Shown in pieces: positions 40,334 through 50,651 of a stretch of DNA of 64,000 nt. Location: the NCBI GenBank assembly GCA_003222675.1, contig QHWT01000047.1:62069-126068 (forward strand). Reading direction: 5' to 3'. The notes below the pieces were generated by a model. It was not told the DNA's origin. It saw only the letters and a program-made list of their open reading frames with translations, and did no database searches. Both the position numbers and the translations under genes were made by a program. How positions within the stretch are numbered: the first letter of the stretch is position 1; each line of letters begins with the position of its first letter. The DNA is from Acidobacteriota bacterium. GTDB taxonomy: Bacteria; Acidobacteriota; Vicinamibacteria; Vicinamibacterales; 2-12-FULL-66-21.

Positions 40334-43270
40334 ATGAAAGCGGCACTCACCGGCCTTCGAGTGATCGCGCTCAGCGCAGTCACACTGGCGGTCGCAACCA
40401 ATGCGTCGGCGCAACAAGTCAATCTGGCGGACGCTGATCCAGTAGCGAAGGGAGCTGCTGGCGAGCGTGCGGGTGTGTATCTGGATCAGGGCTCGCTGGG
40501 CGGTGCAGACAGCCGCAAGGATCTGATCATCGGTGCTCCGGGATCAGCGGCGACGCCGGGCACGGTGTACGTGCTGTTCGGAGGTCCCGTTCCGGTCGGA
40601 CAGTTCGATCTCAGCGCCAGAGCCAATGTCGTCGTTCACGGACTGACCGCCGGCGATCAATTCGGCCGCAGCACCGCTGCGGGCAACGTCCTGAACGTCG
40701 AAGGCACCAGCCTTCGAAATCTTGTCGTCGGAGCTCCTGGCGCGCACGGCGGTCGCGGATCGGTTTACCTGTTCTCCGCGGGTTTCCCGACCCGCACCGC
40801 CACCGCGGCAGACGCGGTGTTGGAGATTGTTGGCGCGCCCGGCGACGCGCTCGGAACGGCGCTCGCGACAGCCGACCTGAACGGCGATGGTCATCGCGAC
40901 ATCGTTGTTGGCGCAGCTGGAACGAACCGCGTCTACGCGGTTTACTGGACCCCGGCGATGGGTGGTGTGCGCGATCTTTCCGTCCAGCCCGCAGACCTGA
41001 CGATGAGCGGCCGCGCCGTCGGTGACGTACTCGTCGCCGGAGATCTGACCGGTGATGGACTCGGCGACATCGTCATCGGATCGCCGACGAACAATCAGGT
41101 CTACTTCCTTGCCGGGCGCCCCGGCGGCGGCTTTGCCGCATCCATCAACTTGGCAACTGACTCGGACGCAATCTTCTCTGGCGCCAACGGAAATGACCGT
41201 GCCGGCGCCGCTCTCGCCATACTCAATCTCGACGGTGATAGGAACCCGGACGGCACCGAGCGGTTCGATCTCGCGATCGGCGCGCCGGGTGGTGACGGTC
41301 CGTCCGAATCGCGCACAGACTCCGGCGAGGTGTACATCATCTGGGGCGGCGGCCCAATCGGCAGTCGCAGCCTCACGAACGCTGACGTCACGATCTACGG
41401 CACCGTCGCCGGCGCGGCGCTCGGCAGCCAGATTTCGGGAGGGGACGTCAATCGCGACAACCCCGATGATCTCGTGACACTCGCACCCAACGCGGCACCC
41501 GGAGGGGAGCTGGATGTCTACTATGGCCGCGCCCGATCGAAAATCGGCTCGGCACGTCCCGACGGGCGGCGGGAGGTCGATCTCGCCGCGGCGGGACAAC
41601 TGAATCGGCGCGTTCTTGGAGACAGCACCATCGGACCGATTGGGACGTCGAGCGTCTTCGAGATCACGGGCGAGGGATCGCGCGACATCATCGCGAGCGT
41701 CCCGTCAGCGAATGCGAACAGCGGCCGCGTGTTCTACAGCATCTCCCCGAGACTGCGGGTGACGCCGGGCTCGCTGACGGTGTTCGTCAACCGCGGGACC
41801 CGCCTGACCGAGTCGCTGCAGATCACAAATCCGACGACGATTCCCGTCACGTGGGCGGGTTCCACGGATACAACGTGGAGCAACGTCGGCCCGCTCACCG
41901 GGACGACAACCGTGCTTGCGCCTTCGCGTCTCGACGTGAGTGTCGACGCCTCGACGCTCTCACCAGGCCAGACAACTACGAACGTGTTCGTCAAGTCCAC
42001 CAGCGCTGACGTGGCGATCACCGTCAGGATTCCGGTGACGGTGACGGTGACGGGTTCGCAGATCACGATCGACACCCCGGCGGCGAGCGCACATGTCCCG
42101 TCCGCGTTCACCATCGCCGGATGGGCGCTCGACACGACGTCGGCGAGCGGGACGGGTGTCGACGCGATACTGGTCTACGCCGATCCGAATCCGGGCTCCG
42201 GGGCGGCGCGCCAGTTCCTGGGCGCCGCGACATATGGCGTGTCGCGGCCCGACGTCGCAGGCGTGTTCGGCAGCCGCTTCCAGAACGCAGGCTTCTCGTA
42301 CAGCGCTAGCGGCCTTCTCCCTGGGCCGTATCGACTGCTGGTGTTCGCGCGAAATACCACGAGCGGCACTTTCAACGCCCTGCGTGAGGTACTGGTAACG
42401 GTCGACGGCGTCACGCCGCCACCGCCGCCCCCACCGCCGCCCCCACCGCCGCCCCCACCGCCGCCTCCGCCTCCGCCAACGCACAATCCTGCTGACTTCG
42501 ATGGCGACGGGCGCATGGACTTGATCTGGCAGCATGGAGCGCTCGGCTGGATCTCGGCGTGGGAGATGAACGGCGCAACGCTCAAGGATGCGGTCCTTCT
42601 GAGCCCGTCGCGCGTGATGGATCCGAATTGGGTCATCGTCGCGAGCGGCGACTTCAATGGCGATGGCAAACCGGATCTCGTCTGGCAGCATCGCGCGCTC
42701 GGCCTGATATCGGTCTGGTTCATGAACGGGACGACGCTCATTGACGCCGTGCTCGTCAATCCCTCGCGAGTAGCCGATGTCAACTGGTGGATCGTCGGCG
42801 CAGGAGACATGAACGGCGATGGCAAGACCGATCTGATTTGGCAGCATCAGACGAAAGGACTCTTGTCAGTGTGGTTCATGAATGGAACGACGCTCATTGA
42901 CGCCGCGTTGCTGTCGCCGTCAACGGTGCCGGATCCGAATTGGAAGGTTGTTGGCGTCGCAGACATGAACGGCGACGGCAAACCGGACCTCGTGTGGCAA
43001 CACATTGCGGCCGGCTGGCTCTCGGCGTGGTACATGAACGGTATCAACCTCATCGATGCCGTCCTGCTGACACCAAGTAGAGTGCCGCCCGTCTGGCGCA
43101 TCAAGGCAGTGGGAGACCTCGATGGTGACGGCAAGCCCGATTTGATCTGGCAGCACCAGGACGGCTGGGTTTCTGCGTGGTTCATGAACGGGCCAACGCT
43201 GCTGGACGCGGTGCTCCTGAATCCCAATCGCGTCGCCGATCCAAATTGGCGCATCGTGAGTCCCCGTTAG
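40334..43270 (+). CDS. Secreted integrin-like FG-GAP protein with polyproline linker and C-terminal five-unit repeat module
   Basis: Start MKAALTGLRVIALSAVTLAVATNASAQQ (signal peptide-like); FG-GAP units such as DLNGDGHRDIVVGAAG; ~20-Pro tract; five DxNGDGKxDLIWQH units. Confidence 0.88.
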   Translation: MKAALTGLRVIALSAVTLAVATNASAQQVNLADADPVAKGAAGERAGVYLDQGSLGGADSRKDLIIGAPGSAATPGTVYVLFGGPVPVGQFDLSARANVVVHGLTAGDQFGRSTAAGNVLNVEGTSLRNLVVGAPGAHGGRGSVYLFSAGFPTRTATAADAVLEIVGAPGDALGTALATADLNGDGHRDIVVGAAGTNRVYAVYWTPAMGGVRDLSVQPADLTMSGRAVGDVLVAGDLTGDGLGDIVIGSPTNNQVYFLAGRPGGGFAASINLATDSDAIFSGANGNDRAGAALAILNLDGDRNPDGTERFDLAIGAPGGDGPSESRTDSGEVYIIWGGGPIGSRSLTNADVTIYGTVAGAALGSQISGGDVNRDNPDDLVTLAPNAAPGGELDVYYGRARSKIGSARPDGRREVDLAAAGQLNRRVLGDSTIGPIGTSSVFEITGEGSRDIIASVPSANANSGRVFYSISPRLRVTPGSLTVFVNRGTRLTESLQITNPTTIPVTWAGSTDTTWSNVGPLTGTTTVLAPSRLDVSVDASTLSPGQTTTNVFVKSTSADVAITVRIPVTVTVTGSQITIDTPAASAHVPSAFTIAGWALDTTSASGTGVDAILVYADPNPGSGAARQFLGAATYGVSRPDVAGVFGSRFQNAGFSYSASGLLPGPYRLLVFARNTTSGTFNALREVLVTVDGVTPPPPPPPPPPPPPPPPPPPPPTHNPADFDGDGRMDLIWQHGALGWISAWEMNGATLKDAVLLSPSRVMDPNWVIVASGDFNGDGKPDLVWQHRALGLISVWFMNGTTLIDAVLVNPSRVADVNWWIVGAGDMNGDGKTDLIWQHQTKGLLSVWFMNGTTLIDAALLSPSTVPDPNWKVVGVADMNGDGKPDLVWQHIAAGWLSAWYMNGINLIDAVLLTPSRVPPVWRIKAVGDLDGDGKPDLIWQHQDGWVSAWFMNGPTLLDAVLLNPNRVADPNWRIVSPR
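42412..42478 (+). repeat. CCGCC/CCCCCA microsatellite encoding polyproline linker
   Basis: Direct reading: CCGCCACCGCCGCCCCCACCGCCGCCCCCACCG... in frame with the CDS. Confidence 0.9.
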
Positions 43271-43286
43271 GCCGCGTTCGCTCGGA

Positions 43287-43319
43287 ATGGGGGGGCCTTG
43301 GTGGCACCCCCCACTTTTT
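43287..43319 (+). terminator. Rho-independent terminator
   Basis: GGGGGGGCC TTGGT GGCACCCCCC followed by ACTTTTTG, directly downstream of the 40334-43270 CDS. Confidence 0.85.
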
Positions 43320-43471
43320 GTAATCACTCGCGCGGATTTGTGTTTCACTGAAGTCCGGCAGGAAGACGTGGCGCAGCCCGGAAGCTTTTTCTGAACACTC
43401 CGGCGCCTCACGGATTGCCACGCATGGCACTGCACTTGCGTTGGCACGGCGCACCCCTCCGAGGTCTGACC

Positions 43472-44560
43472 ATGCGCTGTTCACTCCGGATTCTTTGGGT
43501 GCTCGTTTTCGTGTGCTGTCTCGCCCAGCCATGTCTCGCTGGTCCGACGACGCTCGTGTGGGCTCCCAGTCCGGATAGCACGGTGACGGGCTATATCGTC
43601 AGCGTCGGCACTTCTCCTGGTGTCTACACGCAGACTTTCGACGTCGGTCCAACAACAACGTGGGTGCCGCCGGCTCTCTCGCCCGCTCAGACGTATTATT
43701 TTTCGGTCCAGGCCTACGACCAGTTCGGAACTCGCAGCGACTACTCGAACAGTGTCATCCTTCCGGCGAATGCGCGGCTGGTGCCGGACTTCGGCACCGA
43801 CGGGACAGCCGACATCGTGTGGCAGCATCCGCAAGGATGGCTGTCCGTGTGGCACATGCAGAAGGAGCAGCTCGGCTCCGCGGTGCTGCTGCAACCGGCG
43901 CAGGTCACCGATCCCAACTGGCAGGTGGTCGCCATCGCGGATATCGACGGCGATGGCAAAACGGACCTGATCTGGCGCCATCAGACATCGGGATTGATCG
44001 CGGCGTGGCTCATGAACGGTACCGTCCTGCAGCGCGATGTGCTGCTGACACCGTCAACCGTGAGCGATCCGCGCTGGAAGATTGTCGCCACGGCAGACAT
44101 GGACAACGACGGCCACGTCGACTTGATTTGGCAGCACGATGGCGGAACGGTGGCCGCGTGGCTGATGAACGGAACGGTTCTGAAAGACTCCGTGCTGCTG
44201 TCTCCATCGTCGGTCCCGGCCGGCACGTGGCGCATCGTCGGCGCTGCTGATCTCGATCAGGACGGCAAGGCGGACCTGTTGTGGCAGCATCCGGACGGAT
44301 GGCTCGCGGCCTGGCTGATGGATGGCGTCGTCATGCGGGACTCGCCGCTGCTCAATCCTCAAAAAGTCGGCGGCGGCACGAGCTGGGCGATCCGTGGTGT
44401 CGCGGATTTCAATCAGGACGGCCGGCCCGACCTGCTCTGGCAGCATGTCGATGGATGGATTTCCATCTGGTACATGGACGGTCTGTCTCTCGTCGATGCT
44501 GTGTTGGTGAATCCCTCGCGCGTGCCGCCCGGGACGTGGAAGATCGTCGGTCCCCGCTAG
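43472..44560 (+). CDS. Secreted FnIII-like protein with C-terminal five-unit repeat module
   Basis: Start MRCSLRILWVLVFVCCLAQPCLAGPTTLVWAPSPDSTVTGYIVSVGTSPG; FnIII-like YYFSVQAYDQFGTRSDYSN; five DxDGDGKTDLIWRH-type units. Confidence 0.87.
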   Translation: MRCSLRILWVLVFVCCLAQPCLAGPTTLVWAPSPDSTVTGYIVSVGTSPGVYTQTFDVGPTTTWVPPALSPAQTYYFSVQAYDQFGTRSDYSNSVILPANARLVPDFGTDGTADIVWQHPQGWLSVWHMQKEQLGSAVLLQPAQVTDPNWQVVAIADIDGDGKTDLIWRHQTSGLIAAWLMNGTVLQRDVLLTPSTVSDPRWKIVATADMDNDGHVDLIWQHDGGTVAAWLMNGTVLKDSVLLSPSSVPAGTWRIVGAADLDQDGKADLLWQHPDGWLAAWLMDGVVMRDSPLLNPQKVGGGTSWAIRGVADFNQDGRPDLLWQHVDGWISIWYMDGLSLVDAVLVNPSRVPPGTWKIVGPR

Positions 44561-44817
44561 CCTCCACCGGCGATGCGGTACTATGGACCGCATCCTGCCG
44601 ATGCACTCCGTTGGTTTCTGCAAACTCCCTGGCGGCGGTGGCATAGACGATCGTCGCGGTAGCTGCCCGGATTCCGTTTCAGGTGGCGCTCCGCCCGCCC
44701 GTCAGTCCAGTCTGGATTCGGTTCTCTCTATTTCTCGCGCTCTGCGCGGCCTTCAATTTTCCTGGGACACGAAGCAGCTTCTGACCCGGGAGCAGTCACG
44801 CGTTATCATTTCGATGT

Positions 44818-46863
44818 GTGCCTTTATTCCCGGCGCGTTCATCTGTCTTCGACAGTGAACACGCAACGGTGATTGTTCCGCGCGATCGAATCCGACACCT
44901 TGTGGCGGCGGCCGGGTGGATCACCGTCATCCTGCCACTGGCGGTCGTGCTCCTGTCCGCCGGCCTCTCGCCAGCGAGCAACTGGACGGTGCGGACGACG
45001 CTTGCCGGATTTTGCATCCTGGCAATCGTCCGACCGGATGCTGCCCTTCTCGTCACTACCGCGCTCGTCGGTTTCGGGATCATCCTGTCTCACCTCGCCG
45101 GCGTTCCACTCCTGCGTGTCACGGAGGTCCTCGTCGTCGCGTCCCTTGCCGGATGTTGCGTCAGGGCGCTTCCGCACGGCACTCCCTTCCGGCATGCGCT
45201 AACAGACTGGATCTCCGTACCGATCGTGTTGTTCGTGATTACTGCCGTCGCGTCCACCGTGGTGTGGCTGCGGGTCTACCAGTTTGAAACGGGATACGCA
45301 TCGGCATATGTCCAGGCGCTCCTGCACCTCGTCAGCCGCGACTACTTCGTCCAACCCGGCGATTTCGCGGTGCTGGTCTCGACCGCCGTCATTCTCGAAG
45401 GGCTCGCGCTGTACGTCGTCGTCGCGGCGCTTTGCCAGGTGGACGCCACGTTCTTCGAGCGAGCGCTGCGCATGCTGACCGCGGGCGGCGCCGGCCTCGC
45501 AGTGATGAGCGCGGTTCGGCTGGCGGAAATCCTGCTTCGCAATCCGGGCGCCATCGGGGCCATGCGCGCCACCTCCTACGGGATCCGCATCTCTCCGCAG
45601 ATACCTGACTACATCGCTGCTGGGTCGTACTTCGCGCTCTGCTGGCTGGTGGCACTGGGCATCGCCATGGCGCCGTCCCGAAGCCGGCTGGTCTGGCTGG
45701 CGGCGGGTGTGCCTCTGATGGCTGCGCTTTACCTCACGGGGTCACGGTCGGTCATTGCTGCCGCTCTCGTAGGCCTCGTGGCCCTGGTACTTATCGTTGT
45801 GCGGCAGAGGGCCGCCGCGGCTCGAGGTGTCGTCGCCTTTGCCGTCCTCGCGGTGTTGGTCATGCTCCTCAGTTACCAGTGGATGATCGGCCGCGATGTC
45901 GCAGGAGAGATGGCGCGGCGATCGTTGACAGTGCGCATCGAGCTGGTCCGAACGGGGTTGCGTGTCATCGCAACACGACCGCTGTTCGGCGTTGGCATCG
46001 ATCGATTCTATGTCCTGGCCGGAGACCTCGCGTCGCCCGAGCTGCACGCCCTGTGGGCAGGGCGCATGCACCCACACAACGATTTCCTCCGCTTCGGCGG
46101 GGAGCTGGGCCTCGTCGGCCTCGGATTGTTTCTGTGGATCCTGACTGCGGCGGGCAGACGAATCTTGGAGGCACTCCGGAGGACCCGCGACGCCCGCCTC
46201 GCGGGTCTCGCTGGCGGACTGCTCGCGTTCCTCGTCACGAGCCTCGTTAGCAATCCCCTCATGGTGCCCGAAGTGTCGTACGTGTTCTGGATTGCGCTCG
46301 GGCTGGCAGTCGGGCACTCTGCGAGACTGCAGGCACCGGGTGTCATGTCCGGATCCACCGGGCCACGGAGCCGTGTCTTCCAGTTGCGGTGGCCGATCGC
46401 GGTGCTGCTCGGGGGCTTGCTGGTCTTCTCGATTCCGTCGCGCGCCAGGAAGGAACTCGCGAGCGTAAACCTCAGGGGACTGAGCTACGGCTTCTTCGAA
46501 TGGGGCATGGAGGCGGACGGCACGCCAGCTCGTTGGTCTGGTCCCCGGGCCACACTATTCGTTGACGGAGGCGCCCAGCTGGTAGAAATCCCGTTGAGTG
46601 GCGCAGCACCTTCGAGCCTCCTCCAGCAGGTGGAGGTCCGGGTCGATGGACGGGTGGCGAATCGCATTGCGGTCGGTCCCGAGCGGCAGCGGCTGCGCGC
46701 GCTGCTTCCCGCTGGTGCCTCGACCGGGCCTCACCGCATCGATCTCATAGTCTCCCCGTCCTGGGTGCCCGCCGAGGTGATTCCCGGCAGCCAAGATCGG
46801 CGTGTGCTTGGCGTGAAGGTGGGAGAGATCAAGGTGATCATGACTCCCAACCAGAGTCGCTGA
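44818..46863 (+). CDS. O-antigen ligase-like polytopic protein with C-terminal extracytoplasmic region
   Basis: 681-aa ORF; FGVGIDRFYVLAGDLASPELHALWAGRMHPHNDFLRFGGELGLVGLGLFLWIL. Confidence 0.83.
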   Translation: MPLFPARSSVFDSEHATVIVPRDRIRHLVAAAGWITVILPLAVVLLSAGLSPASNWTVRTTLAGFCILAIVRPDAALLVTTALVGFGIILSHLAGVPLLRVTEVLVVASLAGCCVRALPHGTPFRHALTDWISVPIVLFVITAVASTVVWLRVYQFETGYASAYVQALLHLVSRDYFVQPGDFAVLVSTAVILEGLALYVVVAALCQVDATFFERALRMLTAGGAGLAVMSAVRLAEILLRNPGAIGAMRATSYGIRISPQIPDYIAAGSYFALCWLVALGIAMAPSRSRLVWLAAGVPLMAALYLTGSRSVIAAALVGLVALVLIVVRQRAAAARGVVAFAVLAVLVMLLSYQWMIGRDVAGEMARRSLTVRIELVRTGLRVIATRPLFGVGIDRFYVLAGDLASPELHALWAGRMHPHNDFLRFGGELGLVGLGLFLWILTAAGRRILEALRRTRDARLAGLAGGLLAFLVTSLVSNPLMVPEVSYVFWIALGLAVGHSARLQAPGVMSGSTGPRSRVFQLRWPIAVLLGGLLVFSIPSRARKELASVNLRGLSYGFFEWGMEADGTPARWSGPRATLFVDGGAQLVEIPLSGAAPSSLLQQVEVRVDGRVANRIAVGPERQRLRALLPAGASTGPHRIDLIVSPSWVPAEVIPGSQDRRVLGVKVGEIKVIMTPNQSR

Positions 46864-47147
46864 AGCCCTCAACGAATGTGTTTCTCGGTGCCGGTGAGCG
46901 TGAGCCGGGCGGGGTGCATCGGCCGCCGGAGCTGTCGGTACGGGACACGTCAGGCCGCCTGGATGTGATGGGGGGTAGTCATCGAATCCTCATGAGCACG
47001 ATGTGATCCGTGTGTCGCCGATGATCGATTCATGGGTGAAGGCTGCGCCGCGAATTCAGACACGTTCACGGAAGTCTCCGCTGTTCCTGTCGTAATTTAT
47101 ATCCTTGAATTATCGCATCGCGCTGTCACAGTCGCTGATGGTTACGC

Positions 47148-48245
47148 ATGATTGAACTGGACACTCTCGTAATCGGCGCCGGCGTCGTCGGTCTTGCAGC
47201 TGCCGCCGAGATTGCCCGACGGGGCCATTCCGTCGCGCTGGCGGAACGGCATCCCAAACCCGGAATGGAGACGAGTACGCACAACAGCGGCGTCATCCAC
47301 GCGGGCATCTACTATCCTGCGGGCACGCTCAAAGCGCGGCTCTGTGTCGAAGGTGCGCGGCAGATGTATGAATTCTGCTCCGAGCACTCGGTACCGCATG
47401 AGAAATGCGGCAAGTTCATCGTTGCGACGACGCAGGAGGAAATCAGCACTCTCGAAAAGTTGCTGGCAATGGGGCTCGGCAATGGCGTGACAGGGCTGCA
47501 GATGGTCGACCCGGCGTTCATAAAACGGCGCGAACCCAACGTGCGCGCGGTAGCGGCGATCTGGTCTCCCGAAACGGGCCGTCTCGACGCATCATCGCTC
47601 GTGCTCGCGCTGCGGCGTATTGCGGATGCGCGAGGAGTCATGCTCGTCACGGGGACAACGACACATGGAGGAGAGACCCTGCAGGATGGATTCGACGTGC
47701 GGCTCGGAGACGAGCGAGTCGCGGCGCGGACGGTCGTGAATGCCGCCGGACTCTACGCGGATGAAGTTTCTGCAGCGTTCGGCGGCGAAGAGTTTCAGAT
47801 CTATCCGTGTCGCGGAGAGTACGCGGAACTGCGGCCGTCGAAGCGAAACCTGGTACACGGCCTTGTCTACCCGCTGCCGCACGCCGCGGGACACAGCCTT
47901 GGCGTCCACCTGACGCGAACGCCGACCGGCAACCTGCTCGTAGGTCCGACCGCGCGATACCAGGAACGCAAAGATGACTACGAGACCGACCGATTGCCGC
48001 TCGAAGCGTACGTCGAGTCCACGAGAGCCCTGCTGCCAGGAATTGAGCTCGCGGATCTGCGGTACGGCGGCAGCGGAATCCGGCCGAAGCTGTGCGGACC
48101 AGAGCAGCCGTTTGCAGACTTCCTGATTCGCCCCGACAGACAGGTTCCCCGTCTGATCCACGCAGCGGGGATCGATTCTCCCGGTTTGACCTCGAGCCTC
48201 ACGATTGGCGCGATGGTTGCCGGCCTGGTGCAGGAGATTTTGTGA
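47148..48245 (+). CDS. lhgO: L-2-hydroxyglutarate oxidase-like FAD-dependent oxidoreductase
   Basis: 365-aa [67 protein letters not shown]. Confidence 0.88.
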   Translation: MIELDTLVIGAGVVGLAAAAEIARRGHSVALAERHPKPGMETSTHNSGVIHAGIYYPAGTLKARLCVEGARQMYEFCSEHSVPHEKCGKFIVATTQEEISTLEKLLAMGLGNGVTGLQMVDPAFIKRREPNVRAVAAIWSPETGRLDASSLVLALRRIADARGVMLVTGTTTHGGETLQDGFDVRLGDERVAARTVVNAAGLYADEVSAAFGGEEFQIYPCRGEYAELRPSKRNLVHGLVYPLPHAAGHSLGVHLTRTPTGNLLVGPTARYQERKDDYETDRLPLEAYVESTRALLPGIELADLRYGGSGIRPKLCGPEQPFADFLIRPDRQVPRLIHAAGIDSPGLTSSLTIGAMVAGLVQEIL

Positions 48246-48349
48246 TGGGCTGATTCGATTTGGTGATTCCGCCGCACGCGCCAACACGCGTGTCATTAAA
48301 ATCACGGCCGGTAGCCGGTGCGAAGCCGGATCACTAAAGTACCCGATGA

Positions 48350-49189
48350 CTACATCGTCACATCCAGATATCGCCGCAGAGCATCGTCCCAGCGCGGCAT
48401 GACGAAGCCGGCGCTCGCGAGCCGCGCATTCGATAACGCGCAGTATTGCGGCCGCTTTGCGCGCATAGGCACATCTGCGACGCGCACGGGAACGAGCTCG
48501 GCCTGGAGGCCCAGAATCCGCGCGGCCTCCTGCGCCAGCGCGTGCCACGTCGTCGCGCCGCTGTTGACGGCGTGATAGATGCCGTGCGGCGCGCGCGTGG
48601 TCAGTAGCATCCACGTGGCCTCGGCGACGTCGACCACGTAACTGGGACTCACCGTGCGATCGACGAATACAGGCGACGGTGTGCCCTCCCGCATCGCCGC
48701 CACAATCCGATCGATGCTGCTGCGCCGGCGCGCTCCCCCGAACAGACTCTCGACGCGCAGCACGTAATGCGCGGGCGCGTCCGCGGCAAACCATTCACCG
48801 AGCAGCTTCGACACTGCATAGACGCTCTGCGGCCGTGGCGGGTCTTCTTCGGTGTACGGGTTCAACGCCGTCCCATCGAACACGAAGTCGGAACTGTAGT
48901 GCACGAGCGTCGCACCGCTGGCAGCCGCGGCACGCGCGAGCGCGAGCACGCCGAAGCTGTTGCCCCGGAGCGCATCCATCGCGCCATCCTCCGCGCCATC
49001 GACGTCGTTGTATGCGGCGCAGTTGATGAGGACGTCGGGCCGCTCCGACGACACCACGCGCGTCACGGCGGCAGCATCGGCGATATCGAGCGTTGCATGG
49101 GTGAAGGGATGCACGTCGGCACGCGACGAGAACACCTCGGTGATGGTCGCGCCGAGCTGCCCTCCGGCGCCTGTGACCAGGATTCGCAT
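48350..49189 (-). CDS. rfbD: dTDP-4-dehydrorhamnose reductase-like (SDR) protein
   Basis: 279-aa ORF; MRILVTGAGGQLGATITEVF; VLINCAAYNDVDGAEDGAMDALRGNSFGVLALARAAAASGATLVHYSSDFVFDG. Confidence 0.88.
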   Translation of the reverse strand: MRILVTGAGGQLGATITEVFSSRADVHPFTHATLDIADAAAVTRVVSSERPDVLINCAAYNDVDGAEDGAMDALRGNSFGVLALARAAAASGATLVHYSSDFVFDGTALNPYTEEDPPRPQSVYAVSKLLGEWFAADAPAHYVLRVESLFGGARRRSSIDRIVAAMREGTPSPVFVDRTVSPSYVVDVAEATWMLLTTRAPHGIYHAVNSGATTWHALAQEAARILGLQAELVPVRVADVPMRAKRPQYCALSNARLASAGFVMPRWDDALRRYLDVTM

Positions 49190-49193
49190 CGAT

Positions 49194-50381
49194 CTAAGAC
49201 ATCGCGCTGCGGATGACGTCGACCACGAGGCGCTGCTGCTCTTCCGTCAGTTCGCTGTAGATCGGCAGCGCGAGCGTCTCGGCCGCCGCCGCCTCCGCCC
49301 GGGGGAAATCGCCGGCGTGATGTCCCAGCGGCGCGAAGCACTCCTGCAAATGGAACGGGACAGGATAATAAATCTCAGTACCGATGCCCGCCGCCCCGAG
49401 TCGCGCACGCAAGCTGTCGCGGCGCGCAACTCGGATCGCATATTGATTGAAAATGTGCTCGCGATCGGCGGGGCATGTTGGCAGTAGAACGGTATCGGTC
49501 AGTCCCGCAGCCATGAACAATCGTTGATATCGCTCGGCATTTCGCCGGCGCATCGCGCTCCATTCCGCCAGGTGCGGCAACTTGACGCGCAGCACCGCGG
49601 CCTGCAGCGCATCGAGGCGGAAGTTGCCGCCGACGCGCTTGTGGAGATATTTCCCGCCTACGCCGCTTTGCGGCTTCGGCGCGGCCTCGCCGCCCTCCCC
49701 GCCGGACTCAGCGGGCGCGGAGGCGGGCAGCTCGGCGCCGTGGTTGCGCAGCAACCGCATCTCGTGCGCCAGCGCGTCGTCGTTCGTGGTGACGAACCCG
49801 CCGTCGCCGAACGCGCCGAGATTCTTGCTCGGAAAGAACGAGAAGCACCCGATCGTGCCCATCGACCCCGCCTGACGTCGCTGGTAGGTCGCGCCGATTG
49901 CCTGCGCGGCATCCTCGATGACGGCTATTCCGGCGCGCCGCGCGTCCTCGAGAATCGGATCCATGTCGGCGCAGAGGCCGTACAGGTGCACCGGAATCAC
50001 CGCGCGCGTCTTCGGCGTGAACGCGGCTGCCGCTGCCGCAGGATCCATATTGAACGTGACCGGATCGATGTCGACGAGCTTCGGTGTCGCGCCGAGCCGG
50101 ACGATGCATCCTGCAGTCGCAAAGAAGGAAAATGTGGACGTGACGACCTCGTCGCCCGGACCGATGCCGAGCGCCATCATTGCAACAAGTAAGGCGTCGG
50201 TGCCGGACGACACGCCGATCGCGTGGCGAACACCCACATAGTCGGCGAGCTCGCGCTCGAGCCCGTCGACTTCAGGTCCACCGATGAAACGCTGACTGTC
50301 GCAGACGCGAGTAATGGCGGCAAGCAGATCGGCGCGCAGCGGCGCGTACTGTCCCTGGAGATCGAGCAGCGGAACGAGCAT
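49194..50381 (-). CDS. DegT/DnrJ/EryC1/StrS sugar aminotransferase
   Basis: 395-aa ORF; ALLVAMMALGIGPGDEVVTSTFSFFATAG; VIEDAAQAIGATYQRRQAGSMGTIGCFSFFPSKNLGAFGDGGFVTTND. Confidence 0.95.
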   Translation of the reverse strand: MLVPLLDLQGQYAPLRADLLAAITRVCDSQRFIGGPEVDGLERELADYVGVRHAIGVSSGTDALLVAMMALGIGPGDEVVTSTFSFFATAGCIVRLGATPKLVDIDPVTFNMDPAAAAAAFTPKTRAVIPVHLYGLCADMDPILEDARRAGIAVIEDAAQAIGATYQRRQAGSMGTIGCFSFFPSKNLGAFGDGGFVTTNDDALAHEMRLLRNHGAELPASAPAESGGEGGEAAPKPQSGVGGKYLHKRVGGNFRLDALQAAVLRVKLPHLAEWSAMRRRNAERYQRLFMAAGLTDTVLLPTCPADREHIFNQYAIRVARRDSLRARLGAAGIGTEIYYPVPFHLQECFAPLGHHAGDFPRAEAAAAETLALPIYSELTEEQQRLVVDVIRSAMS

Positions 50382-50394
50382 CCTATGGACCCTT

Positions 50395-50641
50395 AGAGGG
50401 TTCTTCCAGGTTCCACGGGTTCCACAGGTTCTCGAGTTCTGGTTCCCGGCGTTCTAGCGTTCTAGGTTCCACGTCGTTCTACGTTCCACGCGTTCTAGGT
50501 TCCATAAAGCGTTCCCGGTTCACCATAGGCGTTCTCGGTTTCACGGTCCAGAACAACTGGAACCCAGAGCAGCTGGAACCCAGAACACTTGGAATCAGAA
50601 CGATTGGAACCTGAGGAACCCGGGAACTCTGGGAACCCTGT
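50395..50641. repeat. Large palindromic word-repeat element, unit GTTCCAcg/GTTCTAgg versus GGAACCcaga
   Basis: ~145 nt of GTTCC/GTTCT words followed by ~95 nt of GGAACC/AGAAC words, reverse-complementary at the word level. Confidence 0.9.
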
Positions 50642-50651
50642 CACACCGCGC

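Noticed and set aside
43310-43471. c-di-GMP-type riboswitch upstream of the FnIII repeat-module protein
   Set aside because: Some short complementary stretches but no convincing match to the conserved core; not supportable without a covariance-model search.
50395-50641. Possible CRISPR array
   Set aside because: Units are 8-12 nt, degenerate and inverted in the second half; no 25-40 nt identical repeats with unique spacers and no cas genes nearby.
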